From positions 1 through 37,356 of the forward strand of contig JBHHYU010000018.1 in NCBI GenBank assembly GCA_046757725.1: a DNA stretch of 37,356 bases. The letters run 5' to 3'. A program made the position numbers and the translations under genes. Shown one piece after another: positions 22,086 to 30,307 of the stretch (the stretch's first letter is position 1; the number at the start of each line of letters is the position of its first letter). The notes under the pieces are model-generated. The model saw only the letters and a program-made list of their open reading frames with translations, ran no database searches and was not told the origin of the DNA. This DNA is from JBHHYU01 sp046757725. GTDB lineage: Bacteria; Desulfobacterota; Binatia; UBA9968.

Positions 22086-23635
22086 TTGGACTATTTTTCG
22101 GCGATCTTAGCCTGCTTGTTTTTCTCCCGACGCTTGGCGCTTTGGCGCTGCTGATTCTCCCGAACCGGCGGATCTCTGGGTTGTTTACAATAGCGCTGCT
22201 CTTTACCTCTCTAACCTTTTTGTGGTCCCTTGCCATACTCTGGCGTTTCGATCCCTCGGAAGGAGGGATGCAGCTGGTGGAACGCTTTTCTTGGATTCCT
22301 AGTTATGGAATCGAATACTCTGTTGGCATTGACGGACTGAGTCTCTTCCTCGTCCTACTCACCACGCTTCTCGGACCCATTGTTATCCTGGCCTCGTGGA
22401 CTATAAGCGAGAAAGTCAAGGCGTATCTCTTTTTTATGCTGACCCTGGAGACCGGCATGCTCGGCGCCTTCGTGGCTCTTGATCTCTTTCTCTTCTATGT
22501 CTTTTGGGAGGTCATGCTGGTACCCATGTATTTTATCATCGGCGTGTGGGGAGGACCCCGACGGATCTATGCGGCGCTGAAGTTTGTCCTCTACACAATG
22601 AGCGGGAGCCTCCTCATGCTGGTTGCTATTATCTATCTGGTAACACGTAACTTCCAAATAACTCATGTGTTGACATTTCATCTTCTCAGCTTGACCAACC
22701 TTCACCTTCCTTACCAAGAGCAGGTTTGGCTCTTTTTAGCCTTCGCCCTCGCTTTTGCCATCAAGGTTCCTCTATTTCCCTTCCACACCTGGCTGCCGGA
22801 TGCCCATGTGGAAGCACCCACTGCCGGCTCGGTCATCTTGGCTGCCATTCTCCTCAAGCTTGGGACTTACGGTTTTCTTCGCTTTGCCATCCCCTTGTTC
22901 CCTGAGGCTACACTAGTGGCTGCGCCTTACATCATGGCGCTCGCGGTGATTGGGATTATTTACGGTGCTATGGTGGCCATGATGCAGGTGGATCTCAAGA
23001 GGCTTGTCGCCTATTCTTCGGTAAGCCATCTGGGATTCGTGATGTTAGGCCTTTTCACATTGAATCTCCAGGGCCTACAGGGTGCTATCTACCAGATGCT
23101 TAATCACGGCCTCTCTACCGGCGCGCTGTTCCTGATCGTCGGCATGATCTATGACCGGCGCCACACACGCATGATCGACGACTTCGGCGGGCTATGGAAG
23201 CAAATGCCTATCTTTTCCGCCTTCTTTCTGGTGGTCACGCTCTCTTCCATAGGCCTTCCCGGTCTTAATGGCTTTGTTGGGGAGCTCCTTATCCTTTTGG
23301 GCGCATTTAAAACTGGTTCACTGTGGGCCGCCGGGGCGGCCACCGGCGTGGTCCTAGGTGCTATCTATATGCTCTGGATGTTTCGTCGGGTGAACTTTGG
23401 GCCCCTGAATCAGCCGGAGAATCGAATGATTAAAGATATCGGGGTGAGGGAAATCAGCATGTTAGTTCCTATCCTGGCGTTGATCGTTTTTATGGGGATT
23501 TACCCGCGGCCATTTTTGAACCGGATGAACCCTTCGATCCAACTTATTATTCAGAAATTCGAAACCAAAAAGGTCCATGCTTCCTTGATCTACCGGCCGG
23601 TAAAGAGCAACCCCGTAAGACCCTATGGCAATTAA
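22082..23635 (+). CDS. nuoM: NADH-quinone oxidoreductase subunit M
   Basis: A 517-residue antiporter-like proton-pumping subunit. The conserved Glu in LFYVFWEVMLVPMYFIIG and the Lys in FAIKVPLFPFHTWLPDAHVEAPTAG are present, as is the later LKLGTYGFLRF segment. The C-terminal part VREISMLVPILALIVFMGIYP is normal. The ATG of the ATGA overlap with nuoL is the best start. The last 11 bases overlap nuoN. Confidence 0.96.
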   Translation: MIGLFFGDLSLLVFLPTLGALALLILPNRRISGLFTIALLFTSLTFLWSLAILWRFDPSEGGMQLVERFSWIPSYGIEYSVGIDGLSLFLVLLTTLLGPIVILASWTISEKVKAYLFFMLTLETGMLGAFVALDLFLFYVFWEVMLVPMYFIIGVWGGPRRIYAALKFVLYTMSGSLLMLVAIIYLVTRNFQITHVLTFHLLSLTNLHLPYQEQVWLFLAFALAFAIKVPLFPFHTWLPDAHVEAPTAGSVILAAILLKLGTYGFLRFAIPLFPEATLVAAPYIMALAVIGIIYGAMVAMMQVDLKRLVAYSSVSHLGFVMLGLFTLNLQGLQGAIYQMLNHGLSTGALFLIVGMIYDRRHTRMIDDFGGLWKQMPIFSAFFLVVTLSSIGLPGLNGFVGELLILLGAFKTGSLWAAGAATGVVLGAIYMLWMFRRVNFGPLNQPENRMIKDIGVREISMLVPILALIVFMGIYPRPFLNRMNPSIQLIIQKFETKKVHASLIYRPVKSNPVRPYGN

Positions 23636-25070
23636 TTTAACCCCACTGCTCCCTGCAGCCGAAGTTATCCTGACGGGCTTAACCGTCCTGCTTTTGGATT
23701 TGTTTCTTAAAGAGGGGGAAAAGCGCCTCTTGGCTTGGATCAGCATGCTAGGGTTAGGTATTGCCGCGGCCATGACGTTGCTCCTCTGGGGCAGTCAGGA
23801 GGGTGCTTTTCATAACACCCTGCGCCTGGATTCATTTAGTCTCTTTTTTACCCAACTGTTTTTGGGTGTTGGAATCATAACTATCCTGTCCTCCATTCAT
23901 TACTTAAAAGAAACGGAGATTCGAGAAGGAGAATATTACGCCCTGGTCCTTTTTAGCATCTTTGGGATGATCCTGATGGCTGCGGCCAACGATCTCATCC
24001 TCTTTTTTCTTGGTCTCGAAACTATGTCCATCGCCGTCTATGTATTAACCGGGATGTGGGGTGAGAGAAAGCAAAGCGGCGAGGCGGCCATGAAATATTT
24101 TATCGTCGGTTCCTTTGCTGCCGGCTTTCTCCTGTATGGAATTGCCCTTATCTTTGGGGCTAGCGGTTCAACAAATCTCAGTTTAATTTCTGCTTCTCTG
24201 GCCCAGCCTGGTGATCAATGGCCCCTCATTCTCCTTGCAGGGGTCTTGTTCGTTTTTGTCGGCTTGGCCTTTAAAATAGCCGCCGTTCCCTTCCATTTCT
24301 GGGTACCCGATGTCTATGATGGCGCTCCTACTCCGATTACAGGTTTCATGGCGGTCTCGGTAAAGGCTGCAGCCTTCGCCGCCTGGGCCCGGATCTTCTT
24401 GCACCAACTGGCGTCATTGGACAGTGAGTGGAAAATTCCCTTATGGGCCTTGGCGATTCTGACTATGACGGTCGGTAACCTTCTCGCCATCTCCCAATCG
24501 AGTGTGAAACGAATGCTCGCCTATTCGAGCATTGCCCATGCAGGGTATCTGGTTATAGGACTGATCGCAGGGGCCAAGGTTGGGGGGCCCGCCGTTTTAT
24601 TTTATTTACTGGCCTATGCGCCCATGACGCTTGGGGCATTCGGAGTAGTCATGGCATTGAAGGAAGGGAAGAGGGATAATGAGTCCTATAGCGCCTTTGC
24701 CGGGGTTGGATGGAAACGACCTTTCTTGGGCATAGCCATGTCGATATTCATGCTGTCTCTAGCCGGTTTTCCGCCCCTAGCCGGCTTTACAGGAAAATTT
24801 TACCTGTTCCGTTCGGCCGTCGTCGCAGGATACACCAATCTCGCCATTATTGGCGTCCTCAACAGCCTCCTCTCGGTTATCTACTACCTCAGGGTTGTCG
24901 TGATGATGTACCTGGAGGAAGGAGGGGTCGAAGGCAAACCCTTTACCCTTGCGCCGTATCTCTATCTAGCCGTTGCCATCGCCGCGCTAGGGACAGTCTA
25001 TCTAGGAATTTTGCCGGCTGCAGCCCTGGATTGGAGCCGCAGTTCGTTTCTCTCCCTGAGCCAGCCTTAA
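23625..25070 (+). CDS. nuoN: NADH-quinone oxidoreductase subunit N
   Basis: A 481-residue antiporter-like subunit, last gene of the operon. The channel residues are visible in LFFLGLETMSIAVYVLTGMW (Glu) and LAFKIAAVPFHFWVPDVYDGAPTPITGFMAV (Lys). Also present are SSVKRMLAYSSIAHAGYLVIG and FPPLAGFTGKFYLF. It overlaps nuoM by 11 bases. No terminator is evident in the 180 bases that separate it from the convergent DUF2233-like gene. Confidence 0.96.
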   Translation: MAINLTPLLPAAEVILTGLTVLLLDLFLKEGEKRLLAWISMLGLGIAAAMTLLLWGSQEGAFHNTLRLDSFSLFFTQLFLGVGIITILSSIHYLKETEIREGEYYALVLFSIFGMILMAAANDLILFFLGLETMSIAVYVLTGMWGERKQSGEAAMKYFIVGSFAAGFLLYGIALIFGASGSTNLSLISASLAQPGDQWPLILLAGVLFVFVGLAFKIAAVPFHFWVPDVYDGAPTPITGFMAVSVKAAAFAAWARIFLHQLASLDSEWKIPLWALAILTMTVGNLLAISQSSVKRMLAYSSIAHAGYLVIGLIAGAKVGGPAVLFYLLAYAPMTLGAFGVVMALKEGKRDNESYSAFAGVGWKRPFLGIAMSIFMLSLAGFPPLAGFTGKFYLFRSAVVAGYTNLAIIGVLNSLLSVIYYLRVVVMMYLEEGGVEGKPFTLAPYLYLAVAIAALGTVYLGILPAAALDWSRSSFLSLSQP

Positions 25071-25249
25071 TAGGTGCGGCATAACTCCTTTTGCTCAACG
25101 GGAGAGGTCAATGTTCCTGGCGAAAGCATCGGCAAAAAGGCATAACAGAGAATCAGCCTCGGCTCGACCAAGACATTCTACGCCGTAAACCACAGGGAGA
25201 GGGAAAGGTAGGTGATAAACAAAAATAGATGAATAGAATTGGCCTAGTA

Positions 25250-26101
25250 CTATTCTGCCTTCGGAAAAAACCCGACTGCCACCGGAACATCAGTGGTCCC
25301 GGGCACGTATTCTTCGAGATCACCCCCCTTTATGTAGAGTTGAGCCGATCCGCCCCCGTCGAGGTTGAGCAGGTCCGTTACTCCCACTTGCCATGATCTG
25401 GAGGCAAAAAATTCCTGTATCTCCACCCAGCTCAATCCCCCCACAAGGCCATCGGTTACCGCGACGATCAACCTTCGCTCCCTGTCCATACCGATTAGAG
25501 AACGCCGGGTATGCCGATGTGCCCCTCGCCTGACACTTAAGGCGGTTCCTTTAGTTAAAAGCAACGGCCCAGCTTGGAGCCCTTCGTCTGCCTGGTCGGG
25601 AGAAAAATCATCCCGATGGATAATAAAAGGGACCCGGTTCTTAGTCCCAAAAATGCCGGTGAATAGTGAGCTCTTTGAAATGCGATCATTGATACTATGA
25701 CTCGCCGCCTTGAGAAAACCGAGGGCTTTACCGTTTTCATCAAAATAGTTGGCATTAATGGCTACCATGGCCCCACTCTTTTCCGCTAGGGTTTTGACAT
25801 TAGCTACATGCAGCTTGTATTGACGGCTGCGCACGATGTGCGGGACAACCCAGTGAGTATCAAAGCGAACCATCTTGAAGCTGATCAGGTAGCGAGGTTG
25901 GATACGCTGCAGTGTTACTCTCCGGTACTCCGTGCCCTTATGGACGGGTTGCCAACTTCCCATCTCCGTGACGGTTAAAGTCGGGCTGTTTTTTAACCTG
26001 ATCGGGGTTGGGCGTCCCTGAGTCCACCCGGGGACCGGGAAAACCATGAAAAGGAAAAAAAGGAACAAACTTGATTGCCGGAACACTGTTAGGATATACA
26101 T
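25250..26101 (-). CDS. Secreted phosphodiester glycosidase-like (NAGPA/DUF2233) protein
   Basis: A 283-residue exported protein. The N terminus has a hydrophobic core (about 10-24) and likely cleavage near residue 28 (GWTQ). The NAGPA/DUF2233 fold is indicated by MVAINANYFDENGKALGF (about 111-128), the DEGLQAGPLLL segment and the C-terminal DGGGSAQLYI with Asp248-Gly-Gly-Gly-Ser252, the most conserved motif of the family. Members remove phosphodiester-linked sugars or act on cell-surface glycans; here the substrate is unknown. It is convergent with nuoN and divergent from the secreted protein at 26325. It looks like a single-gene unit. Confidence 0.85.
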   Translation of the reverse strand: MYILTVFRQSSLFLFFLFMVFPVPGWTQGRPTPIRLKNSPTLTVTEMGSWQPVHKGTEYRRVTLQRIQPRYLISFKMVRFDTHWVVPHIVRSRQYKLHVANVKTLAEKSGAMVAINANYFDENGKALGFLKAASHSINDRISKSSLFTGIFGTKNRVPFIIHRDDFSPDQADEGLQAGPLLLTKGTALSVRRGAHRHTRRSLIGMDRERRLIVAVTDGLVGGLSWVEIQEFFASRSWQVGVTDLLNLDGGGSAQLYIKGGDLEEYVPGTTDVPVAVGFFPKAE

Positions 26102-26263
26102 GGCAAAAGGAATATATCAAAATGATTGTTATAGAGGAAGCATTCGCGTTCTCACGAGTATGGATTGGTTCCCACAATGTCCTTGTTGCCCAGTGTCTTT
26201 TCCCGGTACTAGATGGGGGTGCGGATTTACCCCATGGAAAGACGGGTGACGCATAGGAAGCTC

Positions 26264-26291
26264 ACTTAACACGATTCCGTTCATGTTAAGT
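26264..26291. promoter_or_regulatory. Perfect 8-bp dyad, possible operator or hairpin
   Basis: ACTTAACA at 26264-26271 is exactly repeated in inverted form as TGTTAAGT at 26284-26291, separated by 12 bases. It lies about 35 bases ahead of the secreted-protein start at 26325 and in the divergent region with the DUF2233-like gene. The 20-base centre spacing suits a dimeric repressor on two helix turns; a weak RNA hairpin is the alternative. Confidence 0.4.
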
Positions 26292-26324
26292 CATTTTGAC
26301 GGGAGATAGTGGGGTCTGGATGAA

Positions 26325-27113
26325 ATGCGTACGATGAGGCTGAGAAATGCGAACCTTGCAGGGGTGGCGCTGGGAAATCTTTTTTTTGCTTTAGTTTTTC
26401 TCGGGGAGGCTACTGCGCAGTTTGCCAGTGAAGCCCCTCGAGAGGTGGTCCGGTTGGAAAGACTGGCGACTAATGTATGGGAAGGGATGAAGGAGGATGT
26501 GAAGTTTGGCCATACCTGGGATCAAAGGACTCTTTTGGATGTATTCAACTTTGTCGCCGGGAGCCGCTATTTGAGTGAAGAGCTTGGAAGAGGACGGACT
26601 CAAAATGAGAAGCTCCGTGAGATCGTGGATCTCCTACGGCTCCAGTCCGAGACTGTGGATCGCTCACTAAGAATCGGTAGGGCCGGAAGGAGCCTTCTAC
26701 GGGAATGGGAAGAGACTAAAGCCAGTCTCGAGTTTCTAGCTCGCTCTTTCACTTCAGGCCGAGAGCCCTTGGCAACACCGGGAAATACTCCTCGTTCCCA
26801 GGTTAATAGCAACAATCTCAAGATAGAGATCAGAGGAGTCGAACATACGGGAAATTTTTTTGGAAGCAAGTACCGCATCCGTGGTACGATTTCCGGTCGT
26901 AATATAGTTTCTGCCGGGATTTATTACAAAGGGCGTTTACTCAAACCGGTCTCAGTGCAGTTGTATGAGGGGCGTTTGACTGAGAACGCCTTCAGCTTGC
27001 GAATGGAGCCCCCCGGGGACAATGTGACGCTGCGCGTCATCGATGAGCGAGGATTTGTTTTAGAGCAGGTCATTGAGTTTCCTACAGGAGGCCTTCTTCC
27101 CGGCTTTCAATAA
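26325..27113 (+). CDS. Secreted protein of unknown function
   Basis: A 262-residue protein I do not recognise. A signal peptide is clear: basic residues at 2-7, a hydrophobic stretch at about 10-27, and likely cleavage after Ala31 (ATA|QF). The mature N-terminal part (about 38-150) is Arg/Glu/Leu-rich and helical, with heptad-like spacing that could form a helical bundle. After a Pro/Ser/Asn linker (about 150-165), the last 95 residues alternate polar and hydrophobic residues (IEIRGVEHTGNFFGSKYRIRG onward), suggesting a small beta-sandwich domain. The start at 26325 has a weak GGGG/CTGGA ahead; ATG 26334 is the alternative. It is preceded by the 26264-26291 dyad. It is followed 23 bases later by the EamA gene, with which it may be co-transcribed. 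Confidence 0.7.
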   Translation: MRTMRLRNANLAGVALGNLFFALVFLGEATAQFASEAPREVVRLERLATNVWEGMKEDVKFGHTWDQRTLLDVFNFVAGSRYLSEELGRGRTQNEKLREIVDLLRLQSETVDRSLRIGRAGRSLLREWEETKASLEFLARSFTSGREPLATPGNTPRSQVNSNNLKIEIRGVEHTGNFFGSKYRIRGTISGRNIVSAGIYYKGRLLKPVSVQLYEGRLTENAFSLRMEPPGDNVTLRVIDERGFVLEQVIEFPTGGLLPGFQ

Positions 27114-27136
27114 CTCGCCCCATCCAATCTGAGATC

Positions 27137-28030
27137 ATGCCTGCGAATTTACAGCTGGGGGTATTGTATGCCCTCGTATCCGGTACCCTCTGGGGTATTG
27201 GTCCACTTCTACTCAAAAGGGGAATGACGCTCTCGAACGTCAGTACGGCCACTCTGACGCAACAGTGTGTTTCGGTTACAACGCTGACTCTGATCGTGGT
27301 GACTCAAGGGGATCTTTTTGCTCTTACCGATCTTTCCGCCCGGGCCTTTTGGGCGTTTGTTGCCGCAGGGGCTATAGGGGCGAGCTTCGGGAAGATTTTC
27401 TACTACAAAGGCATCGATAAAGTCGGAGCTTCAAGATCCATCTCGGTGAAGAACAGTTCTCCGATCTTCACTACAGTTTTAGCCGTAGCCATTCTAGGCG
27501 AGAACTTGACGCTCGCTATCGCTGTTGGCGTCGTGTTGATCATAATTGGGATCATGGTCATTACTCGAACCGAGGTCAGGACCGAGAGAGGTCCGAGCCG
27601 TGTTGGATATTTATTTTATCCTTTTATGGCGGCGATTTGTTTCGGCATCAATCCCATCTTTAAAAAAATCGGGGTAGATGCAACTAACCTGCCGACGCTT
27701 GGGGCGCTTATAACCCAAAGCACAGGATTAATCATGATGCTTACGGCTGGTCGCTTCCTTAATATACGGCCGAACTGGGAAAGGGTTCCGAGCCAAAGCC
27801 TGTTGTTTTTTAGTCTTGCAGGCATCACAGAGGCTTTGGCATCTTTGTTTACTTTTTTTGCACTTGTCTATGCTCCAGCGGTCCTGGTCTCACCCATCTG
27901 GCGCATCTCTCCTCTGGTAACATTTGTTCTGGCCCATTTTACTTTGAAAGGCATCGAAGTGGTAACCGTGAGAGATGGAGTTGCAGCCTCTTTGATTGTG
28001 GGCGGGGTTTTTGTTCTCAGTCAGAGCTGA
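27137..28030 (+). CDS. EamA/DMT superfamily transporter
   Basis: A 297-residue integral membrane protein with two EamA repeats of about five helices each. Repeat 1 starts with LQLGVLYALVSGTLWGIGPLLLKRG and repeat 2 with VGYLFYPFMAAICFGINPIFKKIG, the typical position of the conserved Trp/Phe-Gly segment. The family exports or imports small metabolites and amino acids; the substrate is unknown. Length is normal. It ends 22 bases before the stop codon of the convergent DUF385-like gene. Confidence 0.88.
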   Translation: MPANLQLGVLYALVSGTLWGIGPLLLKRGMTLSNVSTATLTQQCVSVTTLTLIVVTQGDLFALTDLSARAFWAFVAAGAIGASFGKIFYYKGIDKVGASRSISVKNSSPIFTTVLAVAILGENLTLAIAVGVVLIIIGIMVITRTEVRTERGPSRVGYLFYPFMAAICFGINPIFKKIGVDATNLPTLGALITQSTGLIMMLTAGRFLNIRPNWERVPSQSLLFFSLAGITEALASLFTFFALVYAPAVLVSPIWRISPLVTFVLAHFTLKGIEVVTVRDGVAASLIVGGVFVLSQS

Positions 28031-28052
28031 TCGGTTTCCGAGGAGGCAGGTT

Positions 28053-28364
28053 CTACGGTGTCATCTCAAAAACGACGCGGTCCAAGGGAGCGGGAGAGTC
28101 CCGCAATGTAAGCACACGTCGGCGAAGCTTTTCATCTGTGACTTGTTGCGCGTGGCAGCGAAGACGTTCAGTACCTGCTCTTACCACTACGGAAGGATTC
28201 TTGATTAAATTCCGGCACCAGTGTTTCTTTATGAGGCTTGTTGATGAGGCGTAGAATCTGCCATCGAGATAGATAAACCGAAGCTCTACTGTGCAAGGGT
28301 GACCCGTGTGCCGGCCGATGGTGGTTAACTCACCTACAAAGATAAGTTTATTGCGAAGCTTCAT
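28053..28364 (-). CDS. DUF385-like (F420/deazaflavin-type, PNPOx-fold) small protein
   Basis: A 103-residue split-barrel protein. The opening GELTTIGRHTGHPCTVELRFIYLDGRFYASS matches the DUF385-type pattern (ELTTxGRxSGxPRTVxLxF) of nitroreductase/deazaflavin-dependent proteins. It continues with WCRNLIKNPSVVVRAG and a C terminus like DRVVFEMTP. It lacks the longer N-terminal helix found in many members. The ATG at 28364 is one codon inside a possible TTG start and has no ribosome binding site. A promoter at 28374-28403 predicts a start within a few bases, so the mRNA may be nearly leaderless. Whether it uses F420, FMN or haem cannot be told. Confidence 0.65.
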   Translation of the reverse strand: MKLRNKLIFVGELTTIGRHTGHPCTVELRFIYLDGRFYASSTSLIKKHWCRNLIKNPSVVVRAGTERLRCHAQQVTDEKLRRRVLTLRDSPAPLDRVVFEMTP

Positions 28365-28373
28365 CAAGCACTA

Positions 28374-28403
28374 TATATACTGGATTTATAAGCATCATGG
28401 CAA
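28374..28403 (-). promoter_or_regulatory. Candidate promoter of the DUF385-like gene
   Basis: Minus strand: -35 TTGCCA (28403-28398), 18-base spacer, -10 TATATA (28379-28374). The -10 ends 9 bases before the ATG at 28364, so transcription would begin about 3 bases ahead of the start codon. Confidence 0.4.
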
Positions 28404-28531
28404 ACTTCGGCACCAGCAGCGTATCGTTCTGCGTCCTCACGCACGGGGGTATCTCGCGACCAGCAAAAGAATGCGGCAAATTGGATCTTCACACGAGTAA
28501 GGCTTTTCCATTCCGATAGGAGGCGTCATCT

Positions 28532-29356
28532 ATGAGACGACAAGTGTCCCGAGCGGTTCGATCGTCAACGGTCCGAATTGGAGGTCACCTCAATGGCTTT
28601 CGCGCCCTACCCGCGGGCAAGGGTAAGCACCCTGCAGTAATCCTTCTCCATGAAAGGTATGGCGTGGTCCGGCACACCCGGGATCTAATCTTGAGGTTGG
28701 CCCAGGCAGGTTATGTAGGCGTCGCCCCGGATCTCTTCTCCCGCTTTACAGGCGACAGGAAAGCGTTGGTTCGAGGTGATACAAGGGTGGAACTACGCGA
28801 TGATGAGGTTATCAAGGATTTAGGCAAGGTTGTCCATTATTTGAAGAAACTCGACACCGTTGAGGCCTCACGGATCGGAATAGTAGGTGTCTGTCAAACC
28901 GGACGTCATTCTCTACTCCTTGCGGCGCACAGAGAGGATATTGCTACTTGTGCTCTGTTTTATGGTGCCGTAGGCAGGAAGGAATGGTCCACGGATGAAC
29001 GCAAACCCGAGTCTATCGAAAGTTTGGTGGAAAGGCTTGCCTGTCCTCTGTTGGGGGTTTTTGGCGAATCAGACCACATCATTTCCCTAGACCATATCCT
29101 GAAGTTCCGGAGCTGTCTGGAGCAAAACAAAAAAAGCTATCACATCAGGCTCTACCGCGACGCGCCTCACGGTTGGCTCAACGATACCATGCCCGGAAGA
29201 TACCGTGAGATCGCAGCCCGAGATGCCTGGAGACTCCTTCTTTCATTTCTCAGGAAGACATTCACTAAACGTTGGGATAAAAGTAGAGTACTCTGGACTT
29301 TTGAAAGTGATGTTTCTCCCAGCTACGACTTTGATAAGAATATCAGGCTTGAGTAA
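28532..29356 (+). CDS. Dienelactone hydrolase family alpha/beta hydrolase
   Basis: A 274-residue alpha/beta hydrolase. The dienelactone hydrolase pattern is complete: LLHERYG with Glu41 (the residue that tunes the nucleophile), GVCQTGR with the nucleophile Cys121 in place of the usual Ser of esterases, GESDHI with Asp181, and APHGW with His213. The extra C-terminal 35 residues after FLRKTFTKR are unusual for the family. AGGAGG 10 bases upstream supports the ATG. The gene stands alone between the DUF385-like gene (divergent) and the membrane-protein operon. The substrate may be a lactone or ester; chloroaromatic degradation is not implied. Confidence 0.85.
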   Translation: MRRQVSRAVRSSTVRIGGHLNGFRALPAGKGKHPAVILLHERYGVVRHTRDLILRLAQAGYVGVAPDLFSRFTGDRKALVRGDTRVELRDDEVIKDLGKVVHYLKKLDTVEASRIGIVGVCQTGRHSLLLAAHREDIATCALFYGAVGRKEWSTDERKPESIESLVERLACPLLGVFGESDHIISLDHILKFRSCLEQNKKSYHIRLYRDAPHGWLNDTMPGRYREIAARDAWRLLLSFLRKTFTKRWDKSRVLWTFESDVSPSYDFDKNIRLE

Positions 29357-29392
29357 ATCACACTTTTTTGGGTCCCAGCGAAGAGGTCGAAC

Positions 29393-30307
29393 TTGCGTTA
29401 TGAGATTAAGGCTCTGAATGTTGGTGGGGTACTTGACCAATCCATCGCATTGCTGAAGCATCATTTTAAAGTTCTCGTGACCATCACTCTTTTTCTCTAT
29501 ATTCCGATCCTCTTGGTCATATATTTTGTAGACTACGCGCTCCTGCCGGTGCAAGGATTGTCTCCGAGTGGAGTTCCAAAGGTTGAGCTAGGGTTTACCT
29601 TTCTGCTCATCAACTTTATTGGTGGTCTGGTTCTTGTTTTTTTGGCGGTCCCCATCACGAACGCTGCAGTGGTTCGGGCGGTGGCGAATGAATACCTGGA
29701 TCATCCCACAAGTGCACAGGAATCTTTTAAGTACGCTCTCACAGTGCTTTTGCCTCTGATGGTGACCAGTATCCTAGCTTGGAGTTGCATTTTTCTTGGG
29801 TATATCATCATCATTGCAGGAATTTGGCTTACCTTCCAAGTACCGGCGTTTCTCCCGCTGCTCCCGATCCTGGCTTGGTCGTTGGTTTTTCTTGCAGACC
29901 TCGTCCTTATCCTTCTCGGGTTTTGGCTCACCTTCCGTTATTGGTTTACCAGTTATATTGTGGTGATCGAAGGCACCAAGGGGTGGGCGGCTCTCGAGAG
30001 AAGTGGAGCGTTGATGAAGGGTCATATGACTACGGCTTTTGTTCTCACTCTACTGCTCAGTATTATCGGATCCAGCTTGGGTATCGCGAAGCTTTTTATC
30101 CCTGTCCAGTTGGTCTCTTTATTAGTGTACACCTTAATTCAGGCTGCACTCTTTATCTTCGGCGGGGCCGCAAGCGTTGTTTTTTATTTCTCGTGTCGCT
30201 GTCAACTAGACCATTTCGACCTTACGGTTCTAGCGGAAACGATTGGCAGGGAGGGCTCTAAGGGAGGTATTCGTGAATCCGGGCTGACAACGGGAGGGAT
30301 GGATTAG
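29393..30307 (+). CDS. Multi-pass membrane protein of the DUF4129/MoxR block, unknown
   Basis: A 304-residue protein with about six hydrophobic segments (about 25-48, 66-92, 110-128, 128-150, 155-175 and a C-terminal pair at 215-265). It resembles the membrane domains of glycerophosphoryl diester phosphodiesterase-like proteins without the catalytic part. A soluble N-terminal lead RYEIKALNVGGVLDQSIALLKHHF is typical of that group. The TTG at 29393 is used because AGAGG at 29382-29386 precedes it by 6 bases and no in-frame ATG is near. Its TAG (30305-30307) shares the G at 30307 with the GTG of the next gene, so it is the first gene of the DUF4129-DUF4350-MoxR-DUF58 operon. The role is unknown. 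Confidence 0.75.
   Translation: MRYEIKALNVGGVLDQSIALLKHHFKVLVTITLFLYIPILLVIYFVDYALLPVQGLSPSGVPKVELGFTFLLINFIGGLVLVFLAVPITNAAVVRAVANEYLDHPTSAQESFKYALTVLLPLMVTSILAWSCIFLGYIIIIAGIWLTFQVPAFLPLLPILAWSLVFLADLVLILLGFWLTFRYWFTSYIVVIEGTKGWAALERSGALMKGHMTTAFVLTLLLSIIGSSLGIAKLFIPVQLVSLLVYTLIQAALFIFGGAASVVFYFSCRCQLDHFDLTVLAETIGREGSKGGIRESGLTTGGMD

Noticed and set aside
25071..25249. Terminator between nuoN and the DUF2233-like gene
   Set aside because: No stem of useful length followed by a T run was found on either strand.
28306..28500. 64-residue plus-strand ORF between the DUF385-like gene and the dienelactone hydrolase
   Set aside because: It overlaps the conserved DUF385-like frame on the other strand, has no ribosome binding site, and is Arg/His-rich without any family pattern.
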